Assembly (NCBI GenBank): GCA_025738555.1
Contig: JAOVFP010000021.1
Location: 248,001-312,000, forward strand
Direction of reading: 5' to 3'
From: Cyathus striatus
Lineage: Eukaryota; Basidiomycota; Agaricomycetes; Agaricales; Nidulariaceae
Length of the DNA stretch: 64,000 nt
Part shown: positions 24,601 through 33,848 of the stretch, piece after piece
Position numbering within the stretch: position 1 is the first letter of the stretch
How the letters are laid out: every line of letters starts with the position of its first letter
Made by a program: the position numbers and the translations under genes
Notes under the pieces: generated by a model
Databases searched by the model: none
Told to the model about the DNA's origin: nothing
The model's input: only the letters and a program-made list of their open reading frames with translations

Positions 24601-24824
24601 AACCAAAGTCAGGATTGTATGGTCTGAAGCATGCAAAACATGCAAATGGATTGCCAATAGCTGATATTGTACCATTGAATCAGATCCATGCACTGGTAGA
24701 TGTAATTCCTCGCTTTGGTGCAAAAGCAGATCCCAGATTTACAAAGACAAACAGCTTTACATATAGTTCTGAATTCTGGTTGAATAAATATTTTGATAAA
24801 GAGATGTTTTTTTCATTGGACTGA
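21608..24824 (+). pseudogene. Plavaka-family transposase, N-terminal zinc finger, two nonsense codons
   Basis: The start MPLLSCPQCLKAFKTEQAVL gives a C2H2-like finger (CPQC...HLNQPISSC) typical of Plavaka transposases. The family core follows: GTTFMDSFKNDQ, ASHDEWELAEFLLLSGLS, ECLESLM, LGTILSSDKTNISALTGNW, DPLAQFIVDTPEAALLAGV-type region (22890), LGPEPLHHWHKGFWDHD, HYGKGNS-type region (VGKGNSVINNFYIPK), SADVTENAHITHIKHPARS. The C-terminal domain ends at 24824. Introns include 22130-22191, one after TAWSMQ near 22490, and one near 24391-24465. Two in-frame TGA codons (after VTGHEH, 23360; after CHHPD, 23765) sit at likely CGA Arg positions. In the family this protein, related to CACTA transposases, moves the element. 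It is the probable former mobiliser of the giant element. Confidence 0.85.
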
Positions 24825-24989
24825 TTACTTATATCACATCTTCTATTACAAACATCTCCTATGTACATGTAACATGAAGCTGTAACAACTATATGGAGTA
24901 GTATAAATAATACATCCACCACTTTATTTGCAATACAGTAATACTTTAAGTTTAGTGAACACTGAACACTTGAGAATGGAGAGTTCAAT

Positions 24990-25438
24990 GAACTTCAATA
25001 GCACATAGCAGATTTGTAGGTATCATCAATTATGAGTTGCCACTACTAAAAGTCTAGAAAATATATCATACTAGATAGATTACAGATCATTACAGAGCAC
25101 TTGAATTTGAACTGTATAAAACTACATTGTGTTCTACTTACATTATAAATTATTGCATAGCACCTGAAAACTGTATAATACTATATAGCATACTACTTAC
25201 ATTATAGATTATTGCATAGCACCTGGAAATTGTATAGTACTGTATAGCATACTAATTACATTATATATTGCTACAGATTTCTCATAAATCGTAGAGAGCT
25301 ATATAGCACAGTAATTACATTATAGACTACTACAAATTATTATATAGTAATTTCAGCCAACCTGAAAAACTATAAATGTTACAAGGATTTATACACATAC
25401 TATAGTATGCTATGTGTAAAAACCAGTGCTTGCTGATG
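24990..25438. repeat. Right subterminal repeat zone of the giant element
   Basis: At least three tandem units of about 60-75 bp share TAGCACCTGRAAAYTGTATARTACT and TATAGCATACTA words (25090-25320), followed by the terminal inverted repeat. It is the counterpart of the left zone at 9546-10000. Confidence 0.7.
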
Positions 25439-26576
25439 ATTGGTGTGAATGGCCATGTGCATCCTCAGTGTGGTGCCTAATTCTGCGGCAACGGAATGTA
25501 CTTTTAGCAAATATGGTGCCATTCACACAAAGCTCAAGAACCGCTTACATTATGACAAAGTTCGAAAAATTGTACTTTTATGAAATGACATTCAGAAACA
25601 TTTTGGACTTACAGACCAACCTCGAAAAAGGAAATTCAGCACAGCAGAAACTAGCAATGATTCAGCAGAAGGCACAAGTTCACATATCACAAACGAAATT
25701 AACAATAATACAGATTTGCAAGGTGCTCTCAATGGGGATGACACCGAAGCTGAGAATGATCAAGACGATGAACAATTGCTTTCATTTCCAGAACTCACAG
25801 AAGGGCTCATTATAGGCACAAATGAGGCAGATCAAGATCCACCAGATACAACTCACACGATGGTCACTCCAACTATTGACTATCGTAAACTACAGTATCT
25901 ATTCAACTATCCTACTGAGGCCAACCCAAACCCTTCATCGTTTGCATTTATGATTGAATATTGGCAGAAGGCAGAGCGTGGTTTGCAGATGGAGATTGCT
26001 TATCATGAAGCCAAAGTTGAATGGCTATTTGGAATTTAATACTTTGTAAATTACCATTCAATTTCAAGTTATATTAGTACTTAAGTTGTTTCATGCGATC
26101 ACGCATTGACATCTGACACCTTGATGTCAAAAGTGTTGGAGCTGTCTGACGAAATTGTCCGACAGTGGATACCTTCCCATAAGAATCTATTGCAAATAAA
26201 CACTGATATTGTCATAAATCAGAGTTTTAATTTCTATCTGCAAATGGTCTATTGCCCCATAACCATTCGAATAGATCTGTAGAAGCCTTTTCAGTGTGAT
26301 GACATAAGCGGCCCATGCTGTCATTTGTGCGGACACATTGAACATGTGCTGAATGTTCTCCAATTCTCCTCTTAGCGTTCTCGATCCCTCTCACATCTCA
26401 CATACCCTCCCTTCTGTAAGCTATGGAGGGCTTACTTATCCCTTCATACTATGACAATCAAAACGAAGAAGAGTTGGCTGCTGCAGCCTTCTGCACAATT
26501 CTTTTGGCTGGCACACTGGAGGCTCGTCAAATTCGCTCCGAGCGATGACAGCAACATCGATTCTATCTACGGTGGG

Positions 26577-27186
26577 TGTCATGTCCCGTTCTATTCCACT
26601 AGGGACAAGAACCTCGGAGGAGATAGTCTAAGTAGCGGAGTAACTTGTACAACGTTAGTAGGGTGTGTGGAGATGATGAACAAGTACGGGAGTAGTGGAA
26701 CGTTGGCTTCAACTTGTGTGTTGCGCCCCTTGGACTTCCAGTTCCGTATTTAGAACAAAGCGGAGTAAGTGGCAAAATAGCGGAATTGGCTCAAGGCCCA
26801 AGTGGGAGAAGGGTGTAAACATAGTTGATTTGAAACTGAAGTCTATCTACATTACAGGAGTAGTTTATATAGTAAACTACTTTGTCCGAATGTGTACGGA
26901 GTAATGCCCATGGGTATGTGGCATCCTAGGGTTAAGTAAACTCCATGAAATGTAGACCATGGTAAACTAGTAGTACGCCTCTAGATTATAGTCATAGGAG
27001 AAATGGCCGCGGCCGGAGAACGAGGTAGTAATATTAAAGGGAAGGAACAAGTAAACAGTTACAAGTAAACATTAGTAAGGAAGAGTTCGATATATAACAA
27101 GTATACATAGTCCGGAGGAAACGTACTAAAAGCGGAGTAAACCCGGAGTTGACTCCAATGGTACAGGGATTGTCACGGATATGACA
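26577..27186 (-). repeat. 3' LTR of retrotransposon 1
   Basis: A complete 610-bp LTR. Its right edge TCACGGATATGACA matches the far right end at 41167-41180. Confidence 0.95.
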
Positions 27187-27516
27187 GTATCCTCCCATTA
27201 AGGCCGAGCCTTCGAGGCCTTTGAGACGAATAGGAATAGTTATGCTTATTCAGCAGTGAAAAACTCCGGAGATTGCTGAGGGCAATGCCAGAGGTGGAGT
27301 AAATGATACTGTGGCGGAGATAATGAGTCTGGGAGTGAAAATGAAGATAGAAATGAAATCGAGCCGGAGGAAAATGTGCATAGACAGGAGAAAATGTTTT
27401 GTAGGTTTTGGACTTTGAATTGTTTTTTGGTGTATGTGTGTGCATGAGTGCACTAGGAATTGAAACTAAGAAAAAGAGTGAAAGCGGAGTAAAATGAGTA
27501 AAAAGCGGAGTAAAGT

Positions 27517-30500
27517 CTAAGTGGTGTCTGGATTGGGCTTATCAGGATATTTTGAATGGAACTCCTGAATAAGTTCAAAAGCATGCTCTAGCTCCGTTGC
27601 AGCTAGCCAAGTTAATTCTTCGTCCATGCCCTCGTATCCAGACCAGCGGACTAGATACCGGAGTTTGCATTTGCAACGACGATCTAACTTGGAGTCACAG
27701 ATTTTGCTGACTTCGTACTCGATGTCGCCATCAAGTTCCACCGGAGGAGGCGGAGGTATTTCACATTCAGGGAAAGGATTTTCTGTGGCTGGCTCGAGCA
27801 TAGAGATGTGGAAGACTGGATGAACTGAGCGAAAGTTGGTGGGGAGGCGTAAGGTGCGGGAGTGGGATCCAGTCTCGGCAATAATCTCGTATGGACCATA
27901 ATACTTTTCAGCAAACTTTTTTGCTGGACGAGTAGATTTAAAGAACTTAGCGCGGACAAAAGCCTTTGTTCCAACCTTGAACTCCGGAGCTGGCAACCGA
28001 CAGCTGTCTGCTCCGACTTGATAACGCTTTTGAGCAAGTGCTATTTCGATTTTGAGGAGTTCGTGAAGTTCTTGGAGGTCAACGGCAAATTCCCGTGCTT
28101 TAGCTGCAGTAACATCTCGTTCCGGATGAACTGTTATTGCTGGGTGATAACCCTTGTTGGCGAAGAAGGGGGTTGTATTAGTGGTCGAGCTCGGAGTATT
28201 ATTATACGCGAACTCAGCGAGAGGGAGTAGAACAGCCCAGTTGTCCTGCTGGTAGTTGCAGTAAATGCGGACATATTGCTCCAGAACTTGGTTGATATGT
28301 TCTGTTTGTCCATCGCCCTCTGGGTGATACCCGGAGGTAAAGTGCAAGGTCATGTCGAGGACTTTGCCCAATGAACGGAAGAAATGAGAGATGAACTCCG
28401 AGCCTCTGTCGGAGGTAACATGCTCTGGAACACCATGTTTAGAAAATACGTGCAAGACAAAGAGCTGAGCGAGTTGGGCGGAGGTAATGGTGTTATAACA
28501 GGGGATGAATATTGCCTGCTTGCTGAAATGATCTATGACGACCAGAACGGAGTTATACTCTTCTGAACCGGACTTAGGAAGTGTTTCGATGAAATCCATT
28601 GAAATAGAACTCCATGGACGTCCCGGAATTGGGAGTTGCTTCAAAGTGCCATAGGGTCGATGCCTTTGGGGTTTAGATCGCATGCAAGTGGTACAGGACT
28701 TACAGTAGTCCTTGATATAAGTGCGGAGGCCGGGCCAAGTGTATTCACGCCTGATGATGGACAAGGTCTTGTTTTGACCGGGGTGTCCAGCGAGGATGTG
28801 ATCATGCTTGTACTGGAGAACGCGGAGGCGAAGGGAGTTGTCATTGGGAACATAGATACGTTCATCGAGACGGAGTAATTTGTCTGTTCCGACTGACCAA
28901 CGACCAGTGGGATCTCGGAGATGAATGGCGGCAACAGTGTCAGTAGGTTGAGCGATCAGGATATCATGATGAAGCTGCTCAATGTCCATAACTATGCTAG
29001 CTCCGAGAATCGGTAGGAAGAGAATAGTAGCTCACAATGAGGTAGTGAGTTGTTCTTGAGTGAAAACTGGCCTAAAGTTATGCGGATTGACTGTGGCATA
29101 GTCGTTATCCCCCTCTTTAGGATAGACGTCCCAGTGTCTAGTTAATACATCTGGTTTAGCTCCGAGCTTCCCCGGACGAAAACGTATAACTAGATTGAAT
29201 TGAGAAAGATACTCCGACCAACGGGCTTGACGACGAGTGAGGATCTTGGTGGTGGAGAAGTATTCCAGGTTCTTGTGATCAGTGACCACGTCGATTGGAA
29301 TACCAGAACCCTCCAAGTAATGTCGCCATACTTTGAAAGCTTCAAAGATCGCTAGGAGTTCTTTGTCATGGGTGTCATAGTTCAACTCCGGAGCAGTAAA
29401 GGTCCTGGAGTGGAATGCTATAGGGTGGATATCGCCATCATCAGCGATGATAGAGAGAATAGCTCTGAGTGCATAGTCTGAAGCATCAGTCTCTACTATA
29501 ATCTGCGCATCTGGCACCCAGTGTGTAAGCACTGGAGCAGTACTGAAAGCATCTTTCAGATGATTGAATGCTGCATGGCATGCTGGAGTAAAGTCCCACT
29601 TCAAACCCTTTCGGGTAAGACGTGTTAATGAAACAACGATGTCTGAGTAATCTCGGATGAAACGTCGGTAGAAATTGGCGAAGCCAAGGAAAGATTGAAC
29701 ATCTTTCACTTTTCTAGGCTCAGGCCAATCCTGAATTGTTTGGACTTTGTCCTTAGACATTGTGAGGCCGAACGGAGAAAGAATGAAACCAAGGTACTCA
29801 ACAGACTCTGTGTGGAATTCACACTTATCTGCCTGGGCATAAAGACCATGCTTTCGCAATCGACGTAGGACTTCTTTAATGTGTCGACGGTGTTCCTCCA
29901 TGTTATTGGAGTAGATAAGGATATCATCGAGGTAAACTATTATGCACACATCAAGTAAATCCTTGAAGATGTCATTCATAAAACGTTGAAAGGCTGCCAG
30001 TGCATTGGTAAGTCCAAATGGCATTACTAGCCATTCAAACGAGCCATAGCGAGTGTGAAAGGCAGTTTTCCATTCATCTCCATCGGTGATACAGACAAGA
30101 TGGTAGGCGTGGCGGAGGTCGATTTTAGAATAAATTCGAGCCTTGCGAGGACTATCAAGGAGGTTGGCAATGAGAGGGAGAGGGTACCTATCCTTCTTGG
30201 AAATGGCATTGAGTCCACGGAAATCGACACAAAGCCGAAGTGAACCATCCTTCTTCCGGACAAAAAGCACTGGTGCTCCGTGCGGAGAACGTGAAGGATG
30301 TATGAAGCCAATACGGAGATGTTCGTCAATGAACTCCCGTAAAGATCCAAGCTCGGATTGGGAAAGGGAATAGATCATACCAACCGGAGGAGAAGAGTCT
30401 TCATCCAGATTGATTTTAAGATCGTAAGGACGGTGTGGAGCAAGTGTATCTGCTTGGTTCTTGCTGAAGACATCAGCAAACTCGTGGTAGTCCGAGGGAA

Positions 30501-31329
30501 CATTAGAGAGGTCAATGGTCTCTGTGGCCATAGCGGCAGCAGCAGATGCAGAGACTACAGCACCGAGATGTATCCTGAAGGTTTGAGACCCTTCAAGTTT
30601 GCTAGCTCTAAGAAATGCGGCAGCATTGATCATAGAGATGCTCAGAGGAGGACATGAGTCCAGCGGAGGAAAAGATGGTTCATCTGGTGAAGCAGGTGGC
30701 AACGAAGGAGTATCCTTCGGAGCAGGGGTCGACGAAAGTGGAGATGATTCCTCTGTAACAGTGGTTTGGAAGCGAAGTATGCGTCTCTGTACCCAGTCAA
30801 TCAACAGATTGTATTGGGAGAGCCAGTTAAATCCTAGAACCACGGAACAAGAAGAATCAAGTGGAGTCACATAAAGTGCAAGGGAGATGCATTCACCAGA
30901 TGGAAACGTTACAGGCAAAGTAGTACTTTCTGTAAGAGTAGAGTTTGTAGTGCCGTCAAACAGTCGTAATGCTATCGGGGTTATAGGAGTTGTAGGTAGG
31001 TGATTTCTCCAGACGAAGAATGAGTCAATGAAACAGTGAGTAGAGCCGGAGTCAATAAGGGCAGCATAGGTAAGTAAAATGTTCGGTGTTATAGGAGATG
31101 GAGAGGAGAGCGGTATATGTACAGCCTGAGGGTCAGAAAGAGCAGACGCGTTAAGTCTTACCTCCATGAGAGCACAAGGGAGAGGAACGCGGCCCTCGAC
31201 TTGTGCAGAGTTACAAGGACCACGCTCTATTTTTTTGAACTCCCTGTAGTGGGGCTCACCGGGGCAGACGCCTCGGAGGAAATAGCAGCAGCGCGTGCTC
31301 TTGCAGCCGTGGATGTAGCCTTGCGGCAA
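27517..31329 (-). pseudogene. Retrotransposon 1 pol polyprotein, one nonsense codon
   Basis: The frame is entered by -1 frameshift from gag near 31230. Protease: AALIDSGSTHCFID. Reverse transcriptase: CVDFRGLNAISKKDRYPLPL and IVYLDDILIYS. RNase H: VETDASDYALRAIL and VVTDHKNLEYF. Integrase: zinc-binding CKSCTTC with HPGQ upstream, then catalytic Asp, Asp and Glu in SISMDFIETLPK, TSDRGSEFISHF and GYHPEGDGQTEHINQVLEQY. A C-terminal chromodomain contains YLVRWSGYEGMDEELTWL. A single TGA at 29034-29032 lies between QLTTSL and ATILFLP, in the linker between RNase H and integrase. Relatives have Arg there, so it is a likely CGA to TGA change. Downstream frame remains open to 27517. Confidence 0.9.
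31227..31236 (-). promoter_or_regulatory. Programmed -1 frameshift site between gag and pol of retrotransposon 1
   Basis: On the minus strand the gag frame reads TCA AAA AAA TAG. The heptamer A AAA AAA followed by the stop is a canonical X XXY YYZ slippery site, and the -1 frame continues as FKKIERGPC into pol. No pairing element downstream was modelled. Confidence 0.75.
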
Positions 31330-32900
31330 TCCTTAGCCATGTGTCCAGCTTTAGCACAAAACAAGCAGAGCTTGTTGTCCAAACGACGTTTGCGCTCCTC
31401 CGGAGTTAACTTACCATCAGGTCCTAATTTACCTGTTAAGTCCGGGCCTTGAGAGGCAGGACGGCGTGGTTGTGCTGTAGACCCGGAGGAAGTGCTGGGA
31501 GTTGGTACTGATGCGGCGTTAGAGGTGGAGGCAGCAGGCTCTGCAGGAGTGTTTCCCCGGTTCCTATTGTTGGAGGCCGGAGGAAGAGTCTTGGAAGGCG
31601 CAGCAGCACCCTTGTGACGCCTCTCCTCAATGGCACGCTCGGTACTGCGCTCCCAATGGCGCTGATCGAAACCCTGGGCCAAAGCCTTCATAGGCTGAAG
31701 GGATTCAGGACGAGGAATCTCCCTGCTGGAGATTTTGTCCTTAATGCGCAGACATAGGCCATAGTAGTATTGTGAGGTGAGGGATGGGTTGTCCCAGTTT
31801 AACAAGGTAGCATACTTGTTGAAATCGATTTCGTATGAAGTGATGCGATGGCTGTTTTCCATCTTCAGTGCACGGATCTCCAGTTCAGCCTCTGCTCGGG
31901 GGTTAGTTTGTCCGAAGTGAGTCCGGAGCAAACTAACGAAAAAGAGCCAATCATCCATCCAGCGCTCATAAACATCCTCATCCAGATGTGAACTGAACAA
32001 AGCCCCTGCAGATCCCCGGAGAAAAGTTAACATATAGTCAACTTTCACCTGGTCACTGTTGTAAAGGTGGGGGTTGTTCCGGAAATTTAGGCGGCACTGA
32101 GTTAGGAATGCATCCAGCTTATCAGTGCTAGAGCCATCGAAGATGTCAGGCGCTTTGACTTTCTTGTCATGTGGTGCAGGAGTAGGAGGTGGCCGATCCA
32201 TAATGCGCTCGACTATAGTAGTCAGAGCACCAACCACATCTTCTCCATCATAATGACGTCGACGAGGGCGGTAGGAGGATGAGCGAGAGGAGTGAGAGGA
32301 GCCATGAGATGAAGGACCAGAGCCTCCAGGTCTGCCAGGCCCACCAGGAGGAGTTCCTCCATGGCCTGCAGAATCTCCGTGATCAGAGGGAGGAACTTCA
32401 TCCTCAACGTCACCAAACTGGGAATTACCATCAGAGGGCTCATGGTTAGAGCCGTCCTCAGATGATTCATAACCATTGCCCCCATTGCCATTATCTCCGG
32501 GTGGAGGTGGTGGTGGAGCACTCCCAGCACCTGAAGGTATAGGTGCTTTAGGGGGTGCTAGACTCGGAGTTGGAGCTCGTGGGTCAGAGTCAATGGTAGC
32601 ATGTGGAATGAGTGTTGGGTCAAATGGAAAAACAAGTGGCATGGGTCGGGCATTGCTGACATACTCAAATGCTGGTTGCAGCACCCGTTGAGCACGTCCG
32701 GCCGAGACAGGAATTCTCGAGACCAATGCACTGGCCGACTCTGGAACAGGAGAACGAGAAACAGAAAGAGGTCGTGGGATGGTAGTCATACGTCGAGCAG
32801 CAGATTGCTGAGAAGCCAAACGATTACTGCGTCGGGCTTGCAGCGGGATTGTTTGCTGGTGGTGGCTGCGTTGATGAGCAGTCTCGGTACGAGTAGCCAT
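31227..32900 (-). CDS. Retrotransposon 1 gag protein
   Basis: The first ATG of the frame is at 32900 (MATRTETAHQRSHHQQ). The frame is open further upstream but without ATG. The N-terminal half is Pro/Ser/Gly-rich and disordered. The capsid-like region runs from about KAPDIFDGSSTDKLDAFL to SLTSQYYYGL. A zinc knuckle of CCHC type (CLFCAKAGHMAKDC) lies near the C-terminus. It ends KK-stop at 31227, directly after a run of seven A. Intact length is 557 residues. It forms the particle shell and binds the element's RNA. Confidence 0.9.
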   Translation of the reverse strand: MATRTETAHQRSHHQQTIPLQARRSNRLASQQSAARRMTTIPRPLSVSRSPVPESASALVSRIPVSAGRAQRVLQPAFEYVSNARPMPLVFPFDPTLIPHATIDSDPRAPTPSLAPPKAPIPSGAGSAPPPPPPGDNGNGGNGYESSEDGSNHEPSDGNSQFGDVEDEVPPSDHGDSAGHGGTPPGGPGRPGGSGPSSHGSSHSSRSSSYRPRRRHYDGEDVVGALTTIVERIMDRPPPTPAPHDKKVKAPDIFDGSSTDKLDAFLTQCRLNFRNNPHLYNSDQVKVDYMLTFLRGSAGALFSSHLDEDVYERWMDDWLFFVSLLRTHFGQTNPRAEAELEIRALKMENSHRITSYEIDFNKYATLLNWDNPSLTSQYYYGLCLRIKDKISSREIPRPESLQPMKALAQGFDQRHWERSTERAIEERRHKGAAAPSKTLPPASNNRNRGNTPAEPAASTSNAASVPTPSTSSGSTAQPRRPASQGPDLTGKLGPDGKLTPEERKRRLDNKLCLFCAKAGHMAKDCRKATSTAARARAAAISSEASAPVSPTTGSSKK

Positions 32901-32940
32901 TGGAGAAAAGACAAAAATGTGGAGAAGATCCAAGGGAGTG

Positions 32941-32950
32941 AGTTTCAAAT
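32941..32950 (-). promoter_or_regulatory. Probable self-priming site of retrotransposon 1
   Basis: Two bases past the 5' LTR the minus strand reads ATTTGAAACT. Its exact complement AGTTTCAAAT lies within the same LTR (33213-33204, minus strand), about 30 nt downstream of a minus-strand TATATAAAC (33247-33239). This matches the Tf1-type arrangement, in which the first bases of the transcript prime reverse transcription. Confidence 0.6.
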
Positions 32951-32952
32951 AC

Positions 32953-33349
32953 TGTCACGTCCAGTTCTTTTCCACTAGGGACAAGAACCTTGGAGGAGAT
33001 AGTCTAAGTAGCGGAGTAACTTGTACAACGTTAGTAGGGTGTGTGGAGATGATGAACAAGTACGGGAGTAGTGGAACGTTGGCTTCAACTTGTGTGTTGC
33101 GCCCCTTGGACTTCCAGTTCCGTATTTAGAACAAAGCAGAGTAAGTGGCAAAATAGCGGAATTGGCTCAAGGCCCAAGTGGGAGAAGGGTGTAAATGTAG
33201 TTGATTTGAAACTGAAGTCTATCTACATTACAGGAGTAGTTTATATAGTAAACTACTTTGTCCGAATGTGTACGGAGTAATGCCCATGGGTATGTGGCAT
33301 CCTAGGGTTAAGTAAACTCCATGAAATGTAGACCATGGTAAACTAGTAG
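32953..33349 (-). repeat. 5' LTR of retrotransposon 1, first part (397 bp)
   Basis: Matches 26577-26973 of the other LTR and breaks at CTAGTAG, where retrotransposon 2 is inserted. It continues at 40968-41180 (213 bp), for a total of 610 bp, as in the other LTR. Confidence 0.95.
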
Positions 33350-33834
33350 TGTTATGATTTTCTTTACTTTTCTATTTACATACGTTTTCTTTACATTCCG
33401 ATGACTTGTTTGGTATCACCTTTGATACCAAACACCTTATTTTCTTTATTTTACACGATTGTCATTCTATTCTCAACTCATCCTGAGTCATTTACCTTAC
33501 TTAGTATACCTTTCTTCTTCTTACTGCGCCGCAGTAATGCGCAGTTGATGCACAGCATCTTGACATATTTGGTTACATTTCTACTTATTATTAGTACGAA
33601 CTTGGTTGTATTTAAACAGTAGTAACTTGGGCTGTAGAGCTCAAGCTTCAGCTTAAATCGAACTAAGCTTTACTTTGATTCATTCACTTCGCTCGTACTT
33701 AAGTCTAACCAACTTAAGAGCTTGTGAATAGAGACTCGAACTCGATAATACTGAATTACTTGTTCTCTGAACTTGTAATCACGTGACTATCGGACTTGTA
33801 TGATAAACGTCCCAACCAGAACTTTATCGTAACA
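33350..33834 (+). repeat. 5' LTR of retrotransposon 2
   Basis: 485 bp, TGTTATG to TCGTAACA. It contains TATTTAAA at 33609-33616, a plausible TATA box, about 30 bp before the self-complementary CAAGCTTCAGCTT at 33642. Confidence 0.95.
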
Positions 33835-33835
33835 A

Positions 33836-33848
33836 AAGCTGAAGCTTG
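33836..33848 (+). promoter_or_regulatory. Self-priming binding site of retrotransposon 2
   Basis: AAGCTGAAGCTTG lies one base past the 5' LTR and is the exact 13-nt complement of CAAGCTTCAGCTT at 33642-33654 in the LTR, where the transcript should start 26-33 bp after a TATA-like TATTTAAA. No CCA-type tRNA complement is visible. This is the layout of Tf1/sushi-group self-primed elements. The motif is partly palindromic, so some of the match could be chance. Confidence 0.65.

Larger units (their letters stand above)
9546..25438. mobile_element. Giant 15.9-kb Plavaka-type DNA transposon carrying cargo genes and captured gene fragments
   Basis: Left end CATCAGCAAGTACTG; right end, inverted, CATCAGCAAGCACTGG. 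The target duplication is AT (9544-9545 and 25439-25440). It lies inside a coding exon of the hAT transposase, and its removal restores that frame. Both ends have 450-550 bp of AT-rich subterminal repeats built on CTACATAGC/TATAGCA words. Contents from left to right: DUF6532-type gene (minus), small coiled-coil gene (minus), PIN-domain fragment, Ser/Pro-rich gene copy, RCL1-like fragment, Hsp70 copy, Pfs2 fragments, and a Plavaka transposase (plus). The transposase and ends identify the element; that everything between moved as one unit is inferred from single clean boundaries on each side. Confidence 0.82.
5526..26039 (+). pseudogene. hAT-family transposase, interrupted by two insertions and nonsense codons
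   Basis: Segments in order: a BED-zinc-finger-like N-terminus at 5526-5790 (SNVWDYFYKSTTKY, WCKFC); a middle part at 7588-8250 (VPSVWDLQHIKEW, PVWRSFFQKWVPG); the RNase H-like core from 8290 to 8940 (GWCTDSSGESSK, PVLTRWTSHYLS); a segment at 9000-9240 (DIFILALVLNPYI) with its C-terminal side at 9480-9545 (VNVW-stop-EHDTGEEHGQN); then, beyond the 15.9-kb insertion, LSVVPNSAATECTFSKYG and HTKLKNRL (from 25445). Deleting 9546-25438 plus one AT copy joins GQNR to LV in frame. Several stops are TGA where Arg (CGA) is expected, for example VNVW-TGA-EH and KIVLL-TGA-ND. It once catalysed excision and insertion of the hAT element and is now dead. Confidence 0.88.

Noticed and set aside
5339..26167. 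Earlier placement of the hAT ends at CAGTGTCAGAC (5339) and GACAGTG (26167)
   Set aside because: Flanking 8-mers did not match. The true ends at 5289 and 41769 have a perfect 8-bp duplication once the Harbinger-like insertion is recognised.
26577..27186. Treating the LTR at 26577 as a solo LTR
   Set aside because: Its partner is found at 32953-33349 plus 40968-41180, and the outer flanks share GTGGG, so it is one full element.
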